A stretch of DNA of 16,105 nt from JALHTV01 sp049510055 (lineage in GTDB: Bacteria > Planctomycetota > Phycisphaerae > SM23-33): contig JBEKZI010000046.1 in the NCBI GenBank assembly GCA_049510055.1, positions 1-16,105 of the forward strand. Reading direction: 5' to 3'. A program made the position numbers and the translations under genes. The notes beneath the pieces were generated by a model that ran no database searches, had not been told where the DNA came from, and saw only the letters and a list, made by a program, of their open reading frames with translations. Numbering within the stretch: position 1 is the first letter of the stretch; the number at the start of each line of letters is the position of its first letter. Below are positions 7,164 to 13,782 of this stretch, in pieces.

Positions 7164-7446
7164 GATGTGGACCTCCAGAAATAAGACGTCTTCATGCCGT
7201 TGGAAACATGGACCGCCAGCGTCGCCGCACCAGGCGATCATACAAAAAAAGTAGGTCACCCGCCCCCCTGTACAAGTGCCTTTTTGCGAGTCGGACGAAC
7301 GAAGATCTCCCGGCGAATCTGCCGTGATAATCCGCCGTCGGCGTGATATCCTTATCGGTGCGGGCCCGCCTGGCGGCGGGCACGCCGGAGCCCCCAAAGT
7401 TATCTACAACGTCGAACCACGGAAGGTCTAGGAGGCCAGCATCATC
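7164..7446. promoter_or_regulatory. divergent control region of the pectin locus
   Basis: These 283 bp separate the leftward esterase from the rightward pectinases, so both promoters should lie here. I see two direct copies of CGTGATA about 19 bp apart near 7324 and 7343, with CGCCGTCGGCG between them. A GC-rich hairpin (GCCCGCC/GGCGGGC, 4-nt loop) lies near 7364-7382. On the leftward side TATGAT lies near 7236-7241 but lacks a good -35. No promoter can be named with confidence; the repeated heptamers are candidate regulator sites. Confidence 0.35.
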
Positions 7447-8811
7447 ATGAGAACGTTCGCCCTACCTGTCGCGATGTCCGCGCTGCTGGCCGTGCTCTGC
7501 GCGGCCGCCGGCGCCGAGGCGCCGCAGTCCCAGCCGACTTCGTCGCCAGCGGCCATGAGCCAGCCGTCTTCGGCGCCTGCGTTGCCGCAGATCCCCGACC
7601 GCTCGTTCGACGTGAAGGCCTACGGGGCCGCCGGCGACGGCAGCAAGGACGATACCCCCGCCATCCAGGCCGCCATCAAAGCCGCCACCGACGCCGGAGG
7701 CGGGTCGGTCGTCCTTCCGGCCGGCACGTTCCTCAGCGGCCCGATCGCCATGGCCAATGACATCGACCTGCACCTGTCCGAGGGCGCCGTGCTGAAAATG
7801 CTCCCCTTCGACAGCTACCCGGAACCCAACAACAACAAGGGCAAGTACGAATCGCTCATCAACGCGCACGGGCTTCACGACATCGTCCTTTCCGGCTCCG
7901 GCACGATCGACGGCCAGGGACAGCTCTGGTGGGATAAATACCGTGGCGGCAGTCTGCAAGTCCGGCCGGGAATGATCACCATGTTCCGCGTCACGCGGCT
8001 GGCCATCCGGGGCGTGCGGATCCAGAACGCCCCCAACGTTCACATCGACATCGGCAAGGCCGTCGATGCCACCATCGACGGCATCACCATCGACACGCCC
8101 GACAATACGCCGAACACCGACGGCATCGACATCTGGGGCACCCACATCGTCATCAAGAACTGCTCGATCGCCGACGGCGACGACAACATCGCCCTCGGCC
8201 GGGAGACCACCAACGTGTCCGTCACGGACTGCAAGTTCGGGCACGGACACGGGCTTTCCATCGGCAGCATCACGAGGGGCGGACTGAGCAACCTGGTCGT
8301 GGACCGCTGTCAGTTCGACGGCACGACGTCGGGCCTTCGCGGCAAGTCCAACCGCGACCGCGGCGGTGTCGTCCAGAACTTGGTCTACTCCAACATCACG
8401 ATGACCGACGTGCAGTATCCCATCTACTTCCAGAGCATCTATGACGAGGGTGCCAAACAACCCGAACAAACCACAACGCAGCCCGTGACTGCACTGACGC
8501 CGGTCTGGAAGAACGTCACCTTCCAGAACATCACCGCGACGGCCGTGGGCAAATCCGGCGCGGGCGTCATCTGGGGGCTCCCCGAGGCGCCCATCGAGAA
8601 CTTCACCTTCAAAAACGTGAACATCACAGCCTACAAGGGCTTCAAAATCTACTTCGCCAAAAACATCGTGTTTGCGGACGATTCGCACATCAATATCACC
8701 GGCACCAGCAAGCCGCTGCTGCTCTACCAAGCCCAGGTCCAGGCGCCGGCACAGATGGGCAGGAAGCAGCAGGACGCCAACCAGGCCGCCACCCAGGCCG
8801 CGGGCCAATAG
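7447..8811 (+). CDS. secreted GH28 family pectinase (polygalacturonase-like)
   Basis: The protein has 454 residues, with AGGAGG 11 nt before the ATG. A signal peptide covers about 1-23 (ends AGAEA), followed by a Ser/Gln/Pro linker (26-45). The right-handed parallel beta-helix starts at the typical FDVKAYGAAGDG (54-64) and DDTPAIQAAI. The GH28 catalytic motifs are all there: NTD (223-225), DD within DGDDNIA (245-246), GHG (267-269) and R-x-K as RGK (298-300) before DRGG. It should hydrolyse alpha-1,4 galacturonan links in pectin or a related galacturonan-rhamnose backbone; endo or exo action cannot be told. The tail (435-454) is Gln/Ala-rich and is shared with the next gene, so it is probably a conserved family tail. 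It is the first gene of a rightward pair and stands back to back with the pectin esterase, whose products it would cut. Confidence 0.93.
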   Translation: MRTFALPVAMSALLAVLCAAAGAEAPQSQPTSSPAAMSQPSSAPALPQIPDRSFDVKAYGAAGDGSKDDTPAIQAAIKAATDAGGGSVVLPAGTFLSGPIAMANDIDLHLSEGAVLKMLPFDSYPEPNNNKGKYESLINAHGLHDIVLSGSGTIDGQGQLWWDKYRGGSLQVRPGMITMFRVTRLAIRGVRIQNAPNVHIDIGKAVDATIDGITIDTPDNTPNTDGIDIWGTHIVIKNCSIADGDDNIALGRETTNVSVTDCKFGHGHGLSIGSITRGGLSNLVVDRCQFDGTTSGLRGKSNRDRGGVVQNLVYSNITMTDVQYPIYFQSIYDEGAKQPEQTTTQPVTALTPVWKNVTFQNITATAVGKSGAGVIWGLPEAPIENFTFKNVNITAYKGFKIYFAKNIVFADDSHINITGTSKPLLLYQAQVQAPAQMGRKQQDANQAATQAAGQ

Positions 8812-8871
8812 GCGGTGGGTGCCACGGCGGCGTTGCTTGCTGCCGTGCGAAGATGAGCGGCGAAAAAAGGC

Positions 8872-10248
8872 ATGTTAAATATCCGTGGAAAAATCCTCGC
8901 CCCCTCGGCCGCGTCGTTTCTATTGACGAACCTGCTCCTTGTAATTGTCGGTTGCAATGCATCACATCATCCCGGGCCGACCGTATCGACGGCCACCAGC
9001 CAGCCCGCCACGTCCGTGGCCTTACCGAAGATACCCGATCGTTCCTTCAACGTGTTGGATTACGGCGCATCCGGCGATGGGGCCAAGGACAACACGGTTG
9101 CCATTCAGAGCGCCGTTAAAGCAGCCAGCGCCGCGGGCGGGGGATCGGTCATCATCCCGGCCGGGACGTTCCTAAGCGGCCCGATTACCCTGGCTGACAA
9201 AATTAACCTGCATCTCGACCAAGGCGCCGTTTTACAGATGATTTCCGCCGATGTTTACCCCCGTGCCAACTACAGGCACCCTCCTCTGATAGGTGGAACC
9301 CGCCTTCAGGACGTCTCCGTCACGGGTTGGGGCGTCATTGAAGGCAAAGGTCAGCCTTGGTGGATGATGGTGCGCCACGGCACGTTGGATGCTCGGCGAC
9401 CTGAATTAATCCACTTCGCCAATTCCGTACGCGTCGCTGTCCATGGCGTACGGCTCCAAAACGCCCCCACGTCGCATATCGCCATCAGCCATTGCAGCGA
9501 CGTGACGATCGACGGCGTAACCATTGCGACGCCGGACGGCTCGCCGAACACCGACGGCATCGACGCCAGCGGGGACAACCTTGTCATCAAGAACTGTTCG
9601 ATTGCCGACGGAGACGACAACATTGCGTTCGGTGGTAGGACCTCCAATGTGTCCGTCATGAACTGCAACTTCGGAACCGGGCACGGATTGTCCATCGGTA
9701 GTTATACAAGAGGGGGGTTGAACAATCTGTTCGTGGACCACTGCACGTTCAACGGCACCGTATCGGGAATCCATGGCAAGGCCGACCGTGACAGGGGAGG
9801 CCTCGTGCAGAATCTTGTCTATTCCAATATCACCATGACCAATGTGAGGTATCCGATACTCTTTCAAAGCTTCTACATACGAAGACTCAAGGATCCGAAT
9901 CAGGAAACGGTCCGGCCCGTAACGGATCTGACTCCGATCTGGAAAAACGTCACCTGCACCAATATCACCGCAACGGGCGATGCCCCGAAATGCGTCGCCG
10001 GCATTCTTTGGGGATTGCCTGAGGCGCCCATCGAGAACTTCACGTTCAAGAACGTGAACATCACGGCCCCGGCAAGTTTCAAAATCTGTTACGCCAAGAA
10101 CATCGTCTTCGCAGCCGATTCGCACATTACCATCACCGGCCCCGGCAAGCCGCTGCTGCTCTACCAGGCCCAGGTCGAAGCGCCGGCCCAGATGGAAAGA
10201 GAGCATCTGGACGCCAACCAAGCCGCCACCCAGGCCGCGAGCCAATAA
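8872..10248 (+). CDS. GH28 family pectinase paralogue, predicted lipoprotein, altered R-x-K motif
   Basis: This 458-residue paralogue of the preceding gene is alike over the whole catalytic domain (about two thirds identical by eye) and in the C-terminal Gln/Ala tail. It begins 60 bp after the previous stop. The ribosome binding site before the ATG at 8872 is poor (AAAAAAGG directly adjacent), so translation may depend on the upstream gene. The N-terminus ends in a lipobox, VIVGC with Cys28, so it is probably lipid-anchored, unlike its secreted neighbour. NTD (226-228), DD (248-249) and GHG (270-272) are kept, but the R-x-K motif reads HGK (301-303), with His in place of the Arg that binds the substrate carboxylate in known GH28 enzymes. 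It may act on a different residue or be weakly active. Its codon use is visibly less GC-rich than its twin's. The stop codon lies inside CCAATAACC, a sequence also found in the repeat element near gyrB. Confidence 0.92.
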   Translation: MLNIRGKILAPSAASFLLTNLLLVIVGCNASHHPGPTVSTATSQPATSVALPKIPDRSFNVLDYGASGDGAKDNTVAIQSAVKAASAAGGGSVIIPAGTFLSGPITLADKINLHLDQGAVLQMISADVYPRANYRHPPLIGGTRLQDVSVTGWGVIEGKGQPWWMMVRHGTLDARRPELIHFANSVRVAVHGVRLQNAPTSHIAISHCSDVTIDGVTIATPDGSPNTDGIDASGDNLVIKNCSIADGDDNIAFGGRTSNVSVMNCNFGTGHGLSIGSYTRGGLNNLFVDHCTFNGTVSGIHGKADRDRGGLVQNLVYSNITMTNVRYPILFQSFYIRRLKDPNQETVRPVTDLTPIWKNVTCTNITATGDAPKCVAGILWGLPEAPIENFTFKNVNITAPASFKICYAKNIVFAADSHITITGPGKPLLLYQAQVEAPAQMEREHLDANQAATQAASQ

Positions 10249-10311
10249 CCAGCAGGCAGGCTCGTTGACTGGTTGTTACTACGCACTACGACCTACGCAC
10301 TACGACCTTCC
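10242..10311. repeat. heptamer-arm repeat element, short copy
   Basis: The order here is CCAATAACC (10242-10250), CTCGTTGACTGGT (10261-10273), then TGTTACT (10274-10280), four 7-bp units ACGCACT, ACGACCT, ACGCACT, ACGACCT (10281-10308) and TCC. The minus strand of the element near gyrB has the same blocks in the same order with longer spacers. Only one arm is present. It lies between two convergent genes, overlaps both ends, and gives the TPR gene its stop codon (10295-10293). Confidence 0.7.
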
Positions 10312-10622
10312 CCAGGCAGTCCTTCCAGTTGCTGGCGGATGTAGTCAGCCGTGTGGGTCTCGCCCTTGGCCTGGGCCAGCTTCATCGCCGCCGCGAAGGT
10401 CTGGCGGGCGCCCGCCAGGTCCCCGGCGGAGCGGAGGCACTTGCCGGCCTCGACGTAGGCGGGCAGGTACTGGGCGTCCAGTGCCATGCACTGCCGCAGG
10501 GCCTCGACAGCGGCGGCGAAGTCCTTGCGCGAGGCCAGCTCCATTCCCAGGCTGTAATGCAGAAAGACGTCATCGGGCGTCTTGGCCAGCAGCTTGCGGA
10601 TGATCGCGATTCGGTCCGCCAT
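10293..10622 (-). CDS. small tetratricopeptide-repeat protein
   Basis: The 109 residues start at the ATG at 10622; AGGGG lies about 9 nt upstream. The frame is open further upstream for 73 codons, but that part is Arg/Pro-rich, overlaps the divergent gene and has no signal. About residues 17-84 form two TPR helical hairpins: the first has LHYSLGMELASRKDFAAAVEAL and the second YLPAYVEAGKCLRSAGDLAGARQTF, with the usual Gly/Ala spacing. No signal peptide or membrane segment is seen, so a cytoplasmic protein-binding role is likely; the partner is unknown. The last residues (GEGRSA) and the stop are encoded by the heptamer repeat at 10274-10311, so the natural C-terminus may have been replaced when the repeat arrived. 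Confidence 0.75.
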   Translation of the reverse strand: MADRIAIIRKLLAKTPDDVFLHYSLGMELASRKDFAAAVEALRQCMALDAQYLPAYVEAGKCLRSAGDLAGARQTFAAAMKLAQAKGETHTADYIRQQLEGLPGEGRSA

Positions 10623-10776
10623 GGAATTTACCCCTGCCCGCCTGGGAGCGGGTTTAAAATTTCTTGCCGCCTGAAGGCGGCCTTCTATTCTATACACCGG
10701 CGGCGGGCAGGCAACGGTCCGGGGACCTGATTGCCGGATTTCGGTGAGCGAAGTCGAACCGTAGGCAGGACGGACT

Positions 10777-11334
10777 ATGGCCATACATGCCAAGCACGAC
10801 GACGGCGACACCGGGCCGGGTGACGGCCGGCGGGTGCGCAAGAGCGACCCCGCCGTGGCCGCGCTGGGCGACTTGGACGAACTGAACGTTCACGTCGGCC
10901 TGTGCCTGCAAGGCGCCCTGGCGGATGGGCACAAGGACATCGTCGCGGCGCTGGAGCCGTTGCAGGCGGAGCTGTGCACCCTGGCGGCCCATCTCGGCGG
11001 GATGGGTACAACGTTCGACGGCAGCGCCGTCGCGCGGTTGGAGCGGCAGATCGACGCCGCCTGGGCGGAGCTGCCACCGCTGGAGAAGCTCATCCTGCCC
11101 CGCGGCTGCGAACTGGCCTGCCGCCTGCACGTCGCCCGCACCGTCTGCCGCCGGGCCGAGCGGGCCATCGTCGCCCTGGCCGACGCCGGCGCTGGTGCTG
11201 GCACCGCTAGTAAAAAGGTTCCGCCAGAAGTCCTGCGATACCTCAACCGTCTCAGCGACCTGCTGTTCGCCCTGGCGCGCCTCGCCAACCATTACGCCGG
11301 GACCGGCGAGGAAACCTGGCCCCAACCCGACTAA
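10777..11334 (+). CDS. PduO-type cob(I)alamin adenosyltransferase
   Basis: The 185-residue cytoplasmic protein has an AGGA about 6 nt before the ATG. The family transfers the adenosyl group of ATP to cob(I)alamin to make coenzyme B12. Family marks: VRKSDPAVAALGDLDELNVHVG (19-41), the LILPRGCELACRLHVARTVCRRAER segment (105-129) with the conserved Arg and Glu residues, and YLNRLSDLLFALAR (155-168). The total length is normal. The N-terminal ATP-binding loop, usually T-R-T-G-D-x-G-T, is changed here to AKHDDGDTGPGDG (5-17), so it may bind nucleotide differently. A possible promoter is TTGCCG, 16 bp, TATTCT around 10661-10690. truD follows after 43 bp on the same strand. The symbol is left out because several names are in use for this family. 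Confidence 0.85.
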   Translation: MAIHAKHDDGDTGPGDGRRVRKSDPAVAALGDLDELNVHVGLCLQGALADGHKDIVAALEPLQAELCTLAAHLGGMGTTFDGSAVARLERQIDAAWAELPPLEKLILPRGCELACRLHVARTVCRRAERAIVALADAGAGAGTASKKVPPEVLRYLNRLSDLLFALARLANHYAGTGEETWPQPD

Positions 11335-11377
11335 CCCTTTTTTGCTTTTGCTTTTGCCTGTGCCTATACCGACACCC

Positions 11378-12610
11378 ATGCCTCTACCGAATTGGCCCTA
11401 TCTGACCGCCGACCTGCCGGGCATCGGCGGCAGGATCAAGGAATCCCTGGACGACTTCCGCGTGGATGAGCTGCCGCTGTACGAACCGTGCGGCGAGGGT
11501 TCGCACGTGTATTTCCGCATCGCTAAGGCCGGCGTGCCCACGCCCGTGGCCGTCGAGCGGATCGCCCGGTACATGGGCGTTCGGCCGACGGACATCGGCC
11601 TGGCCGGGCTGAAGGACGCCCAGGCCACGACGACGCAGATGCTCAGCCTGGAGCACGCCGACCCGGTCAAGCTCGCCGCCTATCGCGATGCGCAGGTGCA
11701 GGTCACCTGGACGGGCCGGCACGGCAACAAGCTCCGCCCCGGGCACCTGGCTGGCAACCGCTTTGCGGTGCGGATCCGCGGCGCGGGGCAGGCGCAGCTC
11801 GCGGCGGCCCAGGCGGTGCTGGAGGTGCTCGCCCGGCGCGGCGTGCCCAATTATTTCGGGCCGCAGCGGTTCGGCGCCCGCGGCGAGACGGCCGAGCTGG
11901 GCGCGGCGCTGGTCCGCGGAGATTTGGCGGAGTTCCTGGCCGTCTATCTGGGCCGGTCCGCCCCGGCCGACCCGCCCGACTGCCGGGCCGCACGCGACGC
12001 CTTCGACGCCGGCTACCTCGACCGGGCGTTGCAACTCTGGCCGCGGCATTACGGCAACGAGCGGCGGGCCCTGTCGGCCTGGAAGCGCAGCAGCAGGCCA
12101 GGCCCGGCCATCGCCGCCATCGACAAGCGTATGCGGCGGCTGTTCGTCTCGGCCTTCCAGAGCCGGATCTTCAACGACGCGCTCGCCCGGCGATTGGGCG
12201 ACATCGATAAGGTCTGGGAGGGCGACCTGGCGGAAAAGGCCGATAACGGGGCGATCTTCGCGGTCGCCGACGCGGCCGCCGAACAGCCCCGCGCGGAGCG
12301 GTTTGAGATTAGTCCCACCGGCCCCATCGTCGGCTTCCGCGGCAAGCTGGCCGAGGGGCCAATGGGCCAGATCGAACGCGAGGTCCTGGCCGCGACAAAT
12401 ATCAACCAGGACGATTTTCGCCGCGTGGGCACGCTGAAGGTCAAGGGCGGCCGGCGCTCGCTGCGGTTCGCGATGGGATCACCGACCCTGTCGGCCGGGC
12501 GGGACGGGCGCGGGGAGTTTCTGGAACTGGCCTTCACCGCTCCATCCGGCTGCTACGCCACAGTCGCACTGCGGGAAATCATGAAGGTGGATTCAGAGGC
12601 TTCCGAATAG
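11378..12610 (+). CDS. truD: tRNA pseudouridine(13) synthase TruD
   Basis: This enzyme makes pseudouridine at position 13 of certain tRNAs. The protein has 410 residues from the first ATG in frame that precedes homology; the frame runs open far upstream through the previous gene but that part is shadow. The catalytic Asp is Asp80 in AGLKDAQATTTQ, the same number as in E. coli. NYFGPQRFG (158-166), the fold-defining bacterial/archaeal motif, is present, as are RLFVSAFQSRIFNDAL and the C-terminal GEFLELAFTAPSGCYATVALREI region. It is longer than the usual bacterial protein by some tens of residues. There is no Shine-Dalgarno sequence before the ATG; the 43-bp gap to the adenosyltransferase gene is pyrimidine-rich with three TTTTGC units (11340-11357), so initiation is probably coupled to the upstream gene or independent of a Shine-Dalgarno contact. 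Confidence 0.93.
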   Translation: MPLPNWPYLTADLPGIGGRIKESLDDFRVDELPLYEPCGEGSHVYFRIAKAGVPTPVAVERIARYMGVRPTDIGLAGLKDAQATTTQMLSLEHADPVKLAAYRDAQVQVTWTGRHGNKLRPGHLAGNRFAVRIRGAGQAQLAAAQAVLEVLARRGVPNYFGPQRFGARGETAELGAALVRGDLAEFLAVYLGRSAPADPPDCRAARDAFDAGYLDRALQLWPRHYGNERRALSAWKRSSRPGPAIAAIDKRMRRLFVSAFQSRIFNDALARRLGDIDKVWEGDLAEKADNGAIFAVADAAAEQPRAERFEISPTGPIVGFRGKLAEGPMGQIEREVLAATNINQDDFRRVGTLKVKGGRRSLRFAMGSPTLSAGRDGRGEFLELAFTAPSGCYATVALREIMKVDSEASE

Positions 12611-12624
12611 TCCGCGCAATAAGA

Positions 12625-12672
12625 GTGGCGGGACTCTGGCCCGACAGAGTTTGCCGAGGCCCATCCCGCCAC
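12625..12672. terminator. branched inverted repeat after truD
   Basis: GTGGCGGGA (12625-12633) is the exact reverse complement of TCCCGCCAC (12664-12672). Inside, ACTCTG (12633-12638) and CAGAGT (12645-12650) form a second stem around GCCCGA. It begins 15 bp past the truD stop, between convergent genes, so it could end transcription in both directions. The elaborate two-stem form without a U-run suggests a structured repeat or RNA element as an alternative. Confidence 0.45.
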
Positions 12673-12715
12673 CCATTAGGCCTATCCAAAATCGTCCTTA
12701 GCACGACGTGGCCGA

Positions 12716-12739
12716 GGCCTGCCTATCGCTAGGCAGGCC
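12716..12739. terminator. perfect 10-bp hairpin between convergent genes
   Basis: GGCCTGCCTA (12716-12725) and TAGGCAGGCC (12730-12739) form a perfect 10-bp stem with a TCGC tetraloop. It lies 38 bp past the stop of the leftward PEP-CTERM gene and about 105 bp past truD. No U-tract flanks it on either strand. It is either a shared terminator or a REP-like palindrome; GCCGAGGCC stands just before it and also at 12653-12661, which links it to the neighbouring inverted repeat. Confidence 0.45.
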
Positions 12740-12777
12740 CCGCCGCGCGTGAGGATTAGCTTATGTAGACAACTTTA

Positions 12778-13782
12778 TTACCGGCCATCGTCGAGCCGGC
12801 GATGCTTCCGCAGCAGAGCCAGAGCACCCAGGGCCAGCAAGGTCATCGTGGCTGGCTCGGGAATCTGGAGTGAATAGAGCCGCACTATTGTAGAGCCATC
12901 ACCGTTGGGGTCGGTATAGAAACCCCAGCCGGCGACCCAGTCCGTGTCGCTGATGGCTGTGGCATCCGCCAGCATCCAGCCGCTGTTGGGGTCGATCAGG
13001 GTATTGAGGTCCACGGGTACGCCGTTGGCATCCCAATACACCGCGTCGCCGGAACCGTAGGGGTTGTCGGTATCATTCCACGAGTAATTGTTACAAATAC
13101 CACCCACGATGATGCCGGCCTCGTTAATCGCGCGGGCCCAGGAGAATCCCACGTCGATGACGCCACTCAGTTCCGTCGGCGTGGGGTCGCCGGCGTTCTG
13201 CCGCATCCCGCGCGTGCCCATCCAGTTGCCGTCCTTGTCGTACTTGCCAACGATCGACACGGTCGTGCCGGCGCTGTTGGTATTGCTGGTGCTATACCCA
13301 TATCCGGAGGGAGTCTCCGACAGCACCGTCGGGGTCGTGCTGGAGACGTCCCACCGCACCGTGTGCGTGGTGGCATTGTCACCCGCATCGAACGTCTGAG
13401 ACCACCCTACGGCGTTGCCGGTTCTGTCAATCGCATCGGCGCCGCTGCTGGGAAAACCGACGCTGTTGACGCCGAGGTTTCCCAAGACCGTCTGCGCGCC
13501 GGTGCTGTCCCATCGCACGGCGGAGCGGCTGAAGACATCGAGATCGCCGTTATACGGACCATCCACCGTCCCCACGGCCACGCCCGAATCCGATATCCCC
13601 GCCACCCAATTCCAGTAGGGGGCATAACCATCGGTACCGGCGCCGGTGCCGAACTCCGAATTCGTCACCGGGTCATGCAAGGGGCTTCCATAGACCGCCA
13701 CGGTTCCGGCCTGGGCTACGGACGCCAGCGCCACCAAGGCGCCAAACAACGCGACCCATAAAATACTTCTCTGTCTCTTCAT
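12778..13782 (-). CDS. PEP-CTERM protein with HAF-like repeats, secreted
   Basis: The 334 residues start at the ATG at 13782; GGGAGT lies 6 nt upstream. A signal peptide covers 1-25 (ends VAQA). The mature part has four imperfect repeats of the HAF/extracellular-repeat kind, each with a core like A-I-x-x-x-G-x-x-V-G followed by a V-R-W-D or V-Y-W-D strand: GISDSGVAVG (62-71), AIDRTGNAVG (117-126), AINEAGIIVG (218-227), and AISDTDWVAG (276-285). Such repeats probably build a beta-propeller-like fold. The tail has IPEP (307-310), a hydrophobic run and RKHRR. The protein should be surface-exposed or released; its ligand is unknown. It is a single-gene unit with its own promoter at 14014-14042 and a leader of about 225 nt. 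Confidence 0.85.
   Translation of the reverse strand: MKRQRSILWVALFGALVALASVAQAGTVAVYGSPLHDPVTNSEFGTGAGTDGYAPYWNWVAGISDSGVAVGTVDGPYNGDLDVFSRSAVRWDSTGAQTVLGNLGVNSVGFPSSGADAIDRTGNAVGWSQTFDAGDNATTHTVRWDVSSTTPTVLSETPSGYGYSTSNTNSAGTTVSIVGKYDKDGNWMGTRGMRQNAGDPTPTELSGVIDVGFSWARAINEAGIIVGGICNNYSWNDTDNPYGSGDAVYWDANGVPVDLNTLIDPNSGWMLADATAISDTDWVAGWGFYTDPNGDGSTIVRLYSLQIPEPATMTLLALGALALLRKHRRLDDGR

Noticed and set aside
5643..7184. Long rightward open frame of 513 codons across the esterase gene
   Set aside because: It is antisense to a well-supported two-domain esterase; composition is that of a complement-strand shadow.
7462..8808. Leftward open frame of 448 codons across the first pectinase
   Set aside because: It is antisense to a GH28 gene with all catalytic motifs and lacks motifs of its own.
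10623..10841. N-terminal extension of the TPR protein by 73 codons
   Set aside because: The extension is Pro/Arg-rich, overlaps the divergent adenosyltransferase gene and lacks a ribosome binding site; the ATG at 10622 begins the conserved part.
10925..11377. N-terminal extension of TruD or a fusion with the adenosyltransferase
   Set aside because: The open frame continues upstream only as an out-of-frame shadow of the adenosyltransferase; TruD homology begins just after the ATG at 11378 and the catalytic Asp then falls at the usual number 80.
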